From assembly GCA_022457155.1 (NCBI GenBank), contig JAJGOT010000309.1, positions 946,501 to 1,010,500 of the forward strand: DNA of 64,000 nucleotides. The letters run 5' to 3'. Made by a program: the position numbers and the translations under genes. Positions 23,052 through 35,200 of the stretch are shown in pieces (position 1 is the first letter of the stretch; every line of letters starts with the position of its first letter). The DNA comes from Cladopsammia gracilis. Taxonomy: Eukaryota > Cnidaria > Anthozoa > Scleractinia > Dendrophylliidae. The notes beneath the pieces are model-generated. The model was not told where the DNA came from. It saw nothing but the letters and a program-made list of their open reading frames with translations, and did not search any database.

Positions 23052-25650
23052 TTACACATTGTCTTCATTATTATTGTCTTCCTCGTGGGGTGGCAAGCCT
23101 TCTGGCTCCACAAGCATCGCAAATTCTGTAAATGAGGCGTTAAAACAAAAACAATATTTTAATAAAACTAATTTATTGAAACGTGTAGCTAATGGGGGGG
23201 GGGGGTTATGTCGCAGTATCCTATCTTCGTTATCAGGGAACTTTAGCAACCACGACGGGTTGCTAAAGCTCCCTTATATTAGCTGCGGTCCCACTAAAGC
23301 CCTTCCACAAAGCTCTCCATGGGTAAATAGCTTGGGTTGGGCTCGCTCTGGGTTTTGAACGATTTCATATTTGCGGACACACGAAGAAAAATTGCCGAAG
23401 GGGAAGAAACGCGTGCATCTGATATTGCGGGAAACATTAATGATAGTGTTTTCGGCAATATTGCCGTTTGTCTTACAACTCACTTCAAATGCGCTTTTTC
23501 CAGAACACGTGAACGCGTCGTTCGCCAACGCATTTACATGTCAAAAAATACTCACAGAAACGCTTGAAAACCAGCCATGTTGCAGCACGACTGCACGGAC
23601 TGCACGTGTTTTCTAATGTTTGGTACATATCACTTTTTCGTGATTGGTTGACCGCTTGTTAACCCATAGACTTACATCTGGAACTGTCATGGACAATTCT
23701 TTCACACAGAGAAAGTTGCTTCCCCGTGGACAAGACCCTCTTCCCAAGGGTAAAATGGCTAGTGTGACCGCAGCTATTGTTTTCACGATGTTAAGCTAAA
23801 TTTAAGAAATATAAATGGCATGCGCATGCGTGCTTACATAACCGGATACAAACAATAATGATCGGGGTTGTACATAAACTCTGTGAGTTTACCCTACCTT
23901 CAAAGCCAATTCTTCTGTCTTGGTTTAGGTTAGCGCTTGTTAGTAGATCTTTCAGCTCCTCGGCAGAAACTTTCCAATCCATGTTCTCCAACAATTCTCT
24001 CAAGTCAGCGGACTCGATAAATCCTTTGTTGTCAGAATCAAAAACACGAAAAGCTTGTACAATGTCGTCTTCTATCCCTTCAGGCGTTTTCTGTTGCTCC
24101 ATTAGTTCAATATATTCCTCGAAGTTTAACCTTCCATCCCCTGTATTAGAAAAAAAGAGAATTGTTGTAAAAGATTGGTTTAAATACGCAAGTTTAATCG
24201 TTTGTATGCGCTCTATTATATAAACTTAATTAACTTTGGGTAGAACTTTTAAGTTGAGCTTAAACAGGGTTATGAATTGAGTGGTATTGTCCAAGTTTTA
24301 GCTATTCATTATATTTACACCTTTTTTACTGTAAACTTTGACTATACGGTGTATTGGGATGTTAACTTAAAAGAAGACTTTAAGTTTTTATACTTACCTC
24401 CTTATTAGAAGTTATAAGCGTTGTTTGGACTATTAGAATAAGTAAAAACAATAACTTGATCATTGTAAGGGACCTTTCGCTGTACACAGGTCAACAAAAA
24501 ATGAAAATGAATATCGGGTGTGGTCACCTAATACACTCCGGTAAGGTAAAGGTAAGATCGCACACGAGCCACAGGCTATCCAAGCGGTCGGAGTTTAGCC
24601 CAGTTTTTTAGCATGAGGCTACTAGTAGTATGCTACTCATCACTAGATGGGATACTAGTCCATTGCAGGGTTACCCCGTTATTATGTCGCCGGTACCCAT
24701 TCATACACCTGGGGGGAGGGAAGAGGCAAAGTGAAGTAAAGTTTCGTGTCTGAGTAAACAACACGATGGCAGACGCCAGGCCTCAAACCACCGACCTTCA
24801 GACTGAAGCCCAACGCGCCAACCACTTCACTTCCGCAGTCCGCTTAGTTAATATACGGGACTATAATGAAAAAACGTTGACTATATTGCTTATGTTTTGT
24901 TGGACTACAATGATTATTGTCCCTACCATCGTAATCGACAGTGAAAATCATCTGTTGTAAGTCTTCTTCATTCGGGTTAAAACCCAAGCTCCTCATAATG
25001 GATCCCAGTTCCTTTGTTGTAATAAATCCATTGCAATCTCGATCAAACAAATAGAAGGCAGCACGGTATTCTAAGAAAGAAACAAATGCTCTGTTGCTGT
25101 TGTTTTTTGAACTTCATTCATTTGTTAGTGGAATTCTTTAACGGAATAGCATTGTTCAGGTGAGAATTAAGCGAAGAAAAAAAAATCTAATGTTTGTTAG
25201 TATACTAGACAGAAGGAAAGAGAATGAAAAGAAATGGAAGAAAAATAATAATAAATTTAAGTATCATATGATTATACTATATATCATATGATTATACTTT
25301 ATAAAATAACTGAGATACTACGCGCGTTCTGATTGGCCAAAGACCTATTGACTATTGTGCCGGTAAACTCATAGAAAACCGCGCAAGCTTTTCTCGTGTT
25401 CTCCCAACATCCGCGTGGGTTTATAACGCCGGTAAACTCATAGAAAATGTGTTCTATTGCTTAAATATATCGTATGATTATACTATATATCACATGATTA
25501 TACTATACAATTTACTGGAGGTAACTCCGAAGTATCTAAAGGTAATAAATTAAAGTTGTCAAGATCTATTTCTACTCCTGTTTCGTATGAAAAAAAGTGT
25601 ATGAAAAACAAATAAATGGAAGAAAAGATGAGACTGAAAAAAAATAAAAG

Positions 25651-25704
<54 letters not shown>

Positions 25705-27519
25705 GGGTTTTCAATGACTTTCTGCGAATACTAAGTGACATAACCAACCTTCAACTTGATCATCTGTTAATTTATCCTGTGTAATAAAAAATATAATTAT
25801 TTACAGAATTCATAGTTCTACGCTATTTTTGAGCTTAATTGCTTTAGTGGTCTTTTACTGAAGCCTTTAAACTTGGTCAGTTGACTGAACTATATAGCTC
25901 CAAGGCAATACGCTAGCTAAGCATAATACTCTAAAAAAATATTGTATCCTAAATATAAAAAAGGATCATCACTAAGTAAAAAAGATAAACAATGAAGAAT
26001 TTAGTTAATGTGAACAGAAAAAGAAAAACATATACAAAATTCTATTTTTTCTAAAAGCGCATCTTGATTAATTCTTACTTAAATTGACGAAGAAGGTAAT
26101 GGCCATTCTTGGTTAGTAGTTTATATAAAATCAGTATCTGTTGTGGAATTTTTATTTTCATAACAAACTGGTATAAAAACACATGTACAACTGGTTTAAT
26201 GTATGCGCTGCCAAATATTGTCAGAAATTAGTTGCAGTTTTCTTTACTATATTTATAGTACAGTGACACATCGCTTATCACTCAGCATCAAGAGAATATC
26301 GATGTTCACTTGTCAGCGCAGAAGAGTAATTTTTTTTCAATAAAAAGTACTTTGAGTAAATATTAAAATATAGAGTAAGTACTGCAGGAGATTTTAAAAC
26401 TGATCAATTTAAGGTTACGCGAAAAATTCCCTTATGTCCGGCAATGGACATTTTCTACTGTTTGTTGTCGTATTCGTTAGGTAAAGTAACGTGTTTTTCT
26501 GCCGTTGTCGTTGACAGAGAGAACAATTGCTATAGAATCTAGTGTAACATCCTTCAGGCAACTTATTTCCTAATGTCGCAATCTAAACTATCGGCAAGGT
26601 ATCGGTAAAGTATCGGTCATTGCGAGACAAGTTACACGAAACATTGCCTTGTATATTACCGACTTTAAAATTAATTTGCGGAGGTAGTTATAGGCAAACG
26701 TGATATCAACATCAATTTAAGGACCTGTTAAGGTGATTAATTATTAACAATCACCTCAGTGATAATTATAATGCAAAATGCCAAGTGACTTCGTGTTTAT
26801 GTCTATTTTAAATTATGAGTTCGTCTTAGAGAATATTTCAAATTTGTTTTACTTATCAAAGCTGAAACGGAATAGTTTTACTAACTCTTATGCATTATTC
26901 TCCGTTCATCCGATAAGGAATTAAAACGTATTGGATTAAATTGATTATACGCTTAGGTATTTCTTTAAATTTCCTGAATTCAGTAAGTATTCCAAGGCAC
27001 AGATCTGGCGTCTTGCTGCGTTTGTAGCAGGTGGCAAGCGTTGTTTATTAATACCAAGGTAACTTTTAAAATGGAAAATAAAAAGTAATTTAATGAATAC
27101 TAAAATTTGAAGGACTTACATAGAAAGACAGCTTTTAATAAAAAAAAAGTTTAAAAAGATTTACAGCCTCAACTGCACAGCAATTACTCTGTCATTTTAA
27201 TAAATTTCTTTTCAGTTCTGTGTGGTTAATGAAAATACATTATAATAGAAATCCATTCGTTTTCATGAGGCAGTTAAACTAGACAAGACAAATCTACATA
27301 TCAGACTGGTCATCAAATCTACATTTAAGACCGGTCATAAACGATGGATCTTTTGCGTTAGTACCCGTTTCTAATTAAATGTTAAATTCTTTGTCTATGT
27401 CCAAAAAATTAAGACATAATTTTGGCTGTCCCTTTTGACAAGTAGCGTTTTAGCAATAATATTATGTTGAATTGAACATACAGGCTATACTTAGAGTTTA
27501 GAAGACTAACACTTACCAT
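23052..27519 (-). CDS. Calmodulin-like EF-hand protein, copy 2 (163 aa, five exons)
   Basis: Tandem paralogue of the gene at 12675-17172, on the same strand and with the same structure. Exons: ATG alone at 27519-27517 (then GTAAGT), 25776-25749 (28 nt), 25070-24927 (144 nt), 24140-23898 (243 nt) and 23125-23052 (TAA). Internal exon lengths are identical to copy 1 and the three downstream junctions are phase 1. Loops at the same residues: EF1 [14 protein letters not shown]2 [14 protein letters not shown]3 [12 protein letters not shown] (no Glu12), EF4 [12 protein letters not shown] (degenerate). EF1 has Cys at position 4. The tail [18 protein letters not shown] is longer and more acidic than in copy 1. 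Upstream and intronic blocks (for example TAGCAGGTGGCAA near 16410 and 27030) are shared with copy 1, so the whole locus duplicated, regulatory DNA included. Calcium binding is expected at EF1 and EF2. Confidence 0.88.
23235..23274. mobile_element. 40-bp remnant consisting only of the two ends of a MITE
   Basis: AGGGAACTTTAGCAACC joined through ACGAC to GGTTGCTAAAGCTCCCT. The end sequence resembles that of the element at 44030-44395, but the interior is gone, leaving a perfect-looking hairpin. It lies in intron 4 of calmodulin-like copy 2. Confidence 0.6.
25650..25704. repeat. (AAT)n microsatellite
   Basis: About 18 trinucleotide repeats in intron 2 of calmodulin-like copy 2, 45 bp from exon 2. 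Confidence 0.9.
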
Positions 27520-27906
27520 CAGGCAATGATTGCAGTAGTTAGTCGGTAAATTTCTGAATAAAATGCACTGAGGTAAGGGAAACGCTGTAAAGACGCAAAT
27601 AACACGACATCAAAATGAAAAGCTAGGTAAATAATCGGTGCGTTTGTTTGCTTGATTGTCATTGGATGAAAATGTTAAAGCTTTCGCTTGACGCAAAGCG
27701 ATGTAAAACCAAGGTTTTACGCATGCGCACACAATAAACACAATGAAATTTCAAACTTCAATTAAATAGGCCGTATTAACGATGAACTGAACTGAGTTGA
27801 TAACTGAGATTCAAAAGCTGACGTTCCGAGCAGATAAGTTTCAGATTTAAGTATAACTGCAACTAAAGGTAGAATGTCATGCCGGCATATTGTACAAACA
27901 TAAAAT

Positions 27907-28060
27907 AGAGCGTTTTCACTCACGTGACCTTCAGTCCCGTGGGACTCAAATGACAAAGGCCATGGCAGCCATGTTGGTGTTCCTAACAAAAGAAGTTAAT
28001 TAAAATTCTTTTGTACGGGAACACCAATATGGCGGCTATGACGTCAAGTGAAAACGCTCT
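27907..28060. mobile_element. 154-bp MITE with AGAGCGTTTTCACT ends
   Basis: Perfect 14-bp inverted ends AGAGCGTTTTCACT, followed by imperfect inverted similarity (GCCATGTTGGTGT / ACACCAATATGGC). If one more base is counted at each end (TAGAGCG...CGCTCTA), the element would fit a TA target. A second, disrupted copy lies at 39944-40347. It occupies the divergent intergenic region between calmodulin-like copies 2 and 3. Confidence 0.8.
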
Positions 28061-28165
28061 ATACATAACTTTGCTTATATCGAGTATCGACAGGAAAATG
28101 TCACGTGATTACTTGAGGAGAAAATTAATCATAATCAGATTTCACTGATCTTTCACCACTGCCTT

Positions 28166-28720
28166 ATGCTGTGTTCACATCAACACCGAAACATGTTTAG
28201 AGTAAACATGTTTAGAGTAAACATGTTTACTCTAAACATGTTTACTCTAAACATGTTTACTCTAAACATGTTTACTCTAAACATGTTTACTCTAAACAAG
28301 TTTCCCGTGAACATGTTTGCAATTTCATTGATGACATTAGTTGTTAATTTAAAAACATTTCACGCCTGCTTCTATAATTTTTACTGTTATACAAAACAAG
28401 CATATTATAATAAATCTCGCATAAAATCTTTAAAATTACATATGAACCGAAAATAAAATAGAGCTCCAACTTACTGTTGCATTGATTTGTGGTTTAATTT
28501 TGCTTGCGAAGCCCTTCGGAAACGTTTAACTAAGAGAAGATATTTGCGCCTGGCTTAAGTCGAGACTACATCTCATGGGGTAATTTCAATTATACTCAGA
28601 ATAGACATGTTTAGATCAAGATCCGCGCAATGCGCGACCTGATGTGAACACTTTTCATACTGAAACATGTTTCATTCGTGATTAGACTGAACATGTTTCG
28701 CCCTAGTGTGAACACAGCAT
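28166..28720. mobile_element. 555-bp inverted-repeat element carrying an AACATGTTT array
   Basis: Inverted ends ATGCTGTGTTCACA / TGTGAACACAGCAT continue into CGAAACATGTT. A run of about eight AAACATGTTTA(C/G)TCT units follows the left end (28190-28310). Each unit is a palindrome, so the array can fold repeatedly. The ORF through it is a repeat artefact. It lies between the divergent starts of calmodulin-like copies 2 and 3. Confidence 0.75.
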
Positions 28721-29296
28721 GAGAAGCATGAGGCATTTCATAACAGTTTCATTTCACCAGTATATATTGTTTAAAAAATATTGGACCATTATTTCCAATT
28801 GTCTTCTGTGGTTCTCCAAAATGATGCTAAAATGGCTCACATTGCCCTTTGTAATTTGTTTCATATCTTATTTTATTTTTGCATTAAAATGTTAGGTTAA
28901 ATCTTAGGTTTTTGAGGGCTTAATTTTTTTTTCAGATTCATACAATTAAGTGTCTCCCTTAGCAAAACACGCCACTGACTGACTTTACTACGAATGACCA
29001 TATTAAAACCTTCTGACGTATAAACCATCATTCATTTTTCATAAAAACATATTTCGTAAAATGAATGCATCGCAATTAATATTTGTACTACTGCTTTATT
29101 GGTTGTTTTCTTTAGTTTATGTTGCTATTCCCTTAAAATTGAAAGCACTATTTTGCTAAGAGGGCATTTAGTTCATAACCTTACTTCATCTCAACATATG
29201 TTTTTACAGTGGAATACTTTACTCACAATTAAGCTCGTGGGCTCTAAGCATCTACATTTTTATAAGGCGCAGATTATTTCAGTGAAGGGCACATTC

Positions 29297-32200
29297 ATGG
29301 TAAGTTATTTTAAGGTTTAAGGCATTTACAACTCGATTTCTTTCTCAGAACTTCAATGCTAACAAATGGCGTTAGAAAAGTCATATAAATAGTGAAGGGG
29401 TTATGAATTACCAACAGCTTCCGTATTCCGCATTGTTCCCAAGGGCAGATTATCCCTTTTAAAAGACTGAGAAAACATTACTTTTAAATAAACTACATGT
29501 TATAATACTATATAAAAAATTTTGAGATCAAAAACTCAATTATTTCTCTATTTTTCTACTGATTTTTTTCTTAGCTCAGAAAACAAAAATATTGAAAAAT
29601 GTTTTGGCCTCAGACGACACGTACTCCCATTAAACAATATCCTGAACTTACGAAAGAATTAAATGAAAGTATTATTGATAAAAAATTTATCACGTTGTTC
29701 AAAGGTCCGATTTCATCTGTAAAATTGCTTCTACATTTAGTGCCCAGCCTCAATTTATAAATGATTGTTCTCCACAATGTAATGTATTTCTTTGTTTTCG
29801 ATACAGGAGAAACTTTCTTGTGAAGAAATTAAAGGTAAACTTTTGCAATTAATTTAACAGTCGCATGCACTTACAACGTAAATTCTGGAATCTTCATAAC
29901 TTACATAAAACATTAAAAACAGAACAATAATTACATATGCGTAAAAAAATAAGCTTAATTTTGTAAAATAGTACTCTTAAAATTACGGCAAGAAAGAAAT
30001 AAAGTGAGGATGACTGGTGAAATTTGAATACGATCGATATCAAAGGATTTTTCGTTTCGGGTAGTATTTTGTTTTGTGCATGAACCTGGACAAATATATA
30101 AAAATCTAAAAAATTAATATACCTCGCAGCCACTTAAATAAATGATAGACGGTTCAAGGTATCTCGAAACTTGCGAAAAGTAGTCTATTTTTTTCCTGCA
30201 AACCAGAAGCCAGAAAGTAAACTCTGTAGTTAATTTTAATGTTGAAACTAAACCCATAAATTTCCTAAAGAGCATTAGCCTCAGAAAGCAAATGGGGACC
30301 TTGTGAGGGTTGTCCAATATACACGCACAGTCACGTTCCGTGAAAGCTAAGTTACGGTCCGTGGAATTCCTTCCGACCGTGACGTTAAGAGTTGATCCGT
30401 ACGGAGCGTACGGTTCGTGAACTGAACAGACGGACCGTAATCAAGAAACCACGGTCCGTGAATTGCATCTCATTAAGGGCACTTAGAATATTTTCGTGTA
30501 TTTCGTTGAACCATGTGTACCCCAAACGGTTCGTCGATCCGTACGGAGCGTACGGTTCGTGAACTGAACAGACGGACCGTAATCAAGAAACCACGGTCCG
30601 TGAATTGCATCTCATTAAGGGCACTTAGAATATTTTCGTGTATTTCGTTGAACCATGTGTACCCCAAACGGTTCGTCGATCCGTACGGAGCGTACGGTTC
30701 GTGAACTGAACAGACGGACCGTAATCAAGAAACCACGGTCCGTGAATTGCATCTCATTAAGGGCACTTAGAATATTTTCGTGTATTTCGTTGAACCATGT
30801 GTACCCCAAACGGTTCGTCGATCCGTACGGAGCGTACGGTTCGTGAACTGAACAGACGGACCGTAATCAAGAAACCACGGTCCGTGAATTGCATCTCATT
30901 AAGGGCACTTAGAATATTTTCGTGTATTTCGTTGAACCATGTGTACCCCAAACGGTTCGTCGATCCGTACGGAGCGTACGGTTCGTGAACTGAACAGACG
31001 AATCGTAATCAAGAAACCACGGTCCGTGAATTGCATCTCATTAAGGGCACTTAGAATATTTTCTTATATTGCGTTTAACCGTGTGTACCCCAAACGGTTC
31101 GTCGATCCGTACGGAGCGTACGGTTCGTGAACTGAACAGACGAATCGTAATCAAGAAACCACGGTCCGTGAATTGCATCTCATTAAGGGCACTTAGAATA
31201 TTTTCGTGTATTTCGTTGAACCGTGTGTACCCCAAACGGTTCGTCAATCCGTACGGAGCGTACGGTTCGTGAACTGAACAGACGAATCGTAATCAAGAAA
31301 CCACGGCCTTGAATTGCATCTCATGAATAGTTTTAGTGGGCAGAAATGATTGATAGCGGAAGGTTTGGCGGAGGTTATTCAGTGATGCAGATTGACCAGA
31401 CGTGAAAATGAACGTGGTCGTTGCTATGATGCTGCTTGATCGTTCCCAGGGTCTCTCTCCTTCAGCTACATAAAGAAATCCTGGGAACAACTGCAACCTC
31501 GTTTCCACGTCATGTAAGGAAATCCCTTTTCAACAATGAAAATTTGATTTTATCGACTGAGTCGATAAGGTAAATTAGCCACCGTAAAAAAATTCGAGAA
31601 AGCTGACGTTTCGATGATGCAGGTGCATTGAACTGTGTTTAAATTCAATGATACGTACCTCGCGTAATTTTTATGGAAGGCATTTCCACTCCAGGTCGTA
31701 CCCGTAGCAGCTCTTTAAATCAAGGTCCAACCGTTGAAAATGATTGGCCATTATGAGTTGCTTAATAAATGACTTCGCAAAACACTATTTTTTTAACTGC
31801 ATGCGGTAAATTGAAGCCTGCGTAACGGGAGTAAAATGGCAGTGAATGTGTCACTGGTGTGGACGTTGACTGCTTGAAATTAATCAGGCGGTTTATGTAG
31901 GATAAAGATACATTTCATTGTATATTTGAATGGGATTTAACAAATGGAAGGTGTGAGAAATCAGGAGTAATTTGTTTGCAAACACAATCCGATCATTCAC
32001 ATTATCCACGCGATCATAACATTGAAAACAATTAAGAGAAGCATTAAAAAAGCACAGGCTTGGCAAGCATAAGGGGACATGATATTTCTTTTGGAAGAAA
32101 CATACTTTTGTGGTATGGAATGTATGTGTTCTATAGAATAAAGGCAGGGTCGGGCACTTGCACTCTTTCAGATGCCCCACCGTGGGGATTTGTACATAAA

Positions 32201-35200
32201 AGCTGACCCCACCGTGGGGCATTTGCAACTTTTTTTTTTAAAAAAAAAAAAACGACAAATGCCCGACAAATGCCCGGCGGAAGGAGAGGAGCGGCCTTGA
32301 AATCGAAGGAGCTGAGAAAAGAGCAAGGGAGATAGATTTTATCTTGAACAATGCGGATCAAAAGCGGCTTTCCTGGTTTTATTTTGACATTGACTATAAC
32401 AAAGTGCTATATTTAAATGGCCTGCCAAAAAAGAAGTGAAACGGAGATGAACTAAATGGATGTGAAGGCAGTTTACTAAACTAAAAGTGAATGACATTAT
32501 TGATTTGATATGTGATAAGTGTGCTACAATAAATGATTAAATGAATGTATATTCTGACTGTTGTTTCGATCATGGGAAGGGTGATTGTTAATTTTTATAT
32601 GGTTTGAATCGTGCATACTTATGTTTGGTGGAGTGGCGTGTTTTGATTTAACGCCTCCCCGCGCTAATATTGACTCGCGCCTCCTTGCTAATGTCGCGAA
32701 AGTTGTCCGTTTTGTCATAATGTATATGTTGCATTCGTTTGAACGGTAAAGAAAGAAATAGATATGCATTTTCTTCATTTCTCTCGCGTGAATATTCGGG
32801 TTTATTTTTTCGGCTCGTGTGTTTGTGAAAGCGTATCGTAGCAAAATAGATATTTGGTGTAGTGGCACGTTATTTGTCGCGTGTAGGTTCCTTATTTCCT
32901 CTCGCGTGTATGTTCGGGTTTAGTTTTCGGCTCGCGTGTTTGTTTATATTTGAAAGCGTATCGTAGCAAAATAGATATTTGGTGTAGTGGCGCGCTGTTT
33001 GTCGCCTCACGCTTAAAGAACGAGATATATGTGTAGATTCCTTATTTCCTCTCGCGTGTATATTCGGGTTTAGTTTTCGGCTCGCGTGTTTGTTTATATC
33101 TGACGTAGCAAAATAGATATTTGGTGTAGTGGCGCGCTGTTTGTCGCCTCACGCTTAAAGAACGAGATATATGTGTAGGTTCCTTATTTCCTCTCGCGTG
33201 TATGTTCGGTTTAGTTTTCGGCTCACGTGTTTGTTTATATTTGAAAGCGTAGCACAGTAAGATAGATATTTAGTGCAGTGGCGCGTTGTTTGCCGCCTCA
33301 CGCTTACAGAACGAGATATATGCACGCTCCGTAAGCAAGGATTACGTTCCGTACGAAACGTACGGTTCGTACGAATCGTATGGACAGTAAAAAGTTATTC
33401 ACAGTGACTGAGTGTGATAATGAGATGCACGTTCCGTATACAGACAGAACACGGACCGTAAGCAAGGATTACGTTCCGTTCGAAACGTACGGTTCGTACA
33501 AATCGTATGGACAGTAAAAAGTTATTCACACTGACTGAGTGTGATAATGAGATGCATGTTCCGTATACAGACAGAACACGGACCGTAAGCAAGGATAACG
33601 TTCCGTGCGAAACGTACGGTTCGTACGAATCGTACCGATAGTAAAAAGTTAATCACACTGACTGAGTGTGATAATGAGATGCACGCTCCGTATACAGACA
33701 GAACACGGACCGTATAGTTACGTAAAGTTAGAAGGTTACGGACCGTAAGCGAGGATGACGATCCGTACGTTTTGTACGGACCGTCAACGTTTACTCACGG
33801 TCCGTATCAGTGCGACAGTATTGGACATGAGTGGACCTTGTTAGGAGGAAGAGAGCAGATCTGAGTTATTTTTAAAGTGGCAGATTTACCAAAGTTTTAT
33901 GGCTTTATTTCAGCATCAAATTTACAACTGAGTTATTTCTCGGATTTCTGCTGTGTATCATTTATGCTCGGAGGCTCTGCATTTATTTTATTCTTTGCAT
34001 ACTCATTGTCACAATTTACCACGATGCAGTGACCACCATCATCATTCTTTTCATATATTTTATCCTCATATAATGTTGCAATGGTGCAGCTCTTGAGGGA
34101 GTAAAAATCGGACCTCTTGGATGATCCCTCAAGGCCATTGAAATTTAGTCAGAAGACCTTCAGCAAGAAATATGCTTTCTTACCTCATTTTCTCCTGCCT
34201 TTATTTTCATTCCAGTGTCTGGTGCGCACCTCATGTTTTCACACTCACTGTGCTGAGAGCTATTTCAATTTAGATATACCTGCTTGCTTTTCCATAATAC
34301 TTTAGTAACGCCAGTTAGATGTCCAGCATGTCCTCATGACCAGATCCCAGATGGTCCTGTTTTAAGCTCAATTCATTTTTTGTCCAAATATTTTCTTTCA
34401 TTTAACATCCCAGAATACATTGAGGTGTTCGAGTTCTTTGGTCAGAATAAGAATGGAAGCATATCAACAAAGCAGCTTAGGCAGGCAATGCGGATGATCG
34501 GACTCAATCCGACTGACCACCAGGTACAGCATATTATCAATGAGAAGGAATACGACGGTGAGTGATCAACATTGGAAGTCTCATTACAATAACACCTCAT
34601 TATCAATGTGAAAAGTGACAGAATAAAAAAATACAATCACCGAATGAGGAAGGAAATAAAAGACATCTGCGCAATTAGGAAAAAGGCTAAAAATACAGGG
34701 AATTTAGTGAGAAGTTTCCTCGAGAGGCGTTTATTCAACAATAGAAGACTCCTATACCAGTTCATATCATATAGTAAGGGTCGTCAAGGAACCCTTTCAC
34801 TGTTCGAAAAGAGTAGGGAAAATATTACCCGTTGAAATAGTGGTACGATCTTTCTTTGGGGGAAGGGGTACAATAACAAGTTTACAGTAATTGGCGTAAG
34901 CTGTTGTGTTGCCCCTGACAAATTTGACGAAGCCAAAAATAACTATGCGAAAATGTTATTAAAACCATTTCAAACTTCGATCAATTTAACTTTAAATTGT
35001 TTGAAGATAACCGCTTATTTCCCTGTTGTTTTTAGGTAATAGCTTCCTGACACTTTCAGACTTTATCAAAACGATGGAGGAATTCAAGAAGTCAAGCGAT
35101 AAAGGCGACCTTATCATGGCTTTTAGAGTTTTTGACCCAAACAATAGAGGTTACGTTGAAGTAAACGAAATGAAAAGAACCTTCATGAGATTGAAGGATG

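Larger units (their letters stand above)
30305..33833. mobile_element. 3.5-kb non-autonomous DNA transposon loaded with satellite, in an intron (element F)
   Basis: Flanked by the 8-bp direct repeat GACCTTGT (30297-30304 and 33834-33841). The left end reads GAGGGTTGTCCAATATACAC, and the right end on the other strand reads CACTCATGTCCAATACTGTC; they share TGTCCAATA and a nearby CGCAC. Subterminal parts are packed with ACGGACCGT/CCGTACGG palindromes. Inside are three tandem arrays and a PLE 3' fragment, with no transposase. The target is intron 2 of calmodulin-like copy 3. The 8-bp duplication fits hAT or KDZ/Zisupton-type elements; the family is inferred. Confidence 0.7.

Noticed and set aside
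22786..23131. Asp/Met/Ser/Ile-rich ORFs over the GAT repeats
   Set aside because: Simple-repeat translation on both strands. The only real coding part nearby is exon 5 of calmodulin-like copy 2 at 23052-23125.
27762..27989. 75-aa minus-strand ORF
   Set aside because: It runs through the inverted end of a MITE and shows no similarity or splice context.
30391..31310. Regular 142-bp repeats that could recall a CRISPR array, and their repeated ORFs on both strands
   Set aside because: Whole units are identical, with no unique spacers, in a clear animal genome. The repeated 63-64-aa frames are by-products of the satellite.
34284..34565. Frame upstream of exon 3 of calmodulin-like copy 3 (CPHDQIPDG) as its exon 2
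   Set aside because: A better exon 2 of the exact expected length (28 nt) and sequence (EKLSCEEIK) with clean splice sites exists at 29807-29834.
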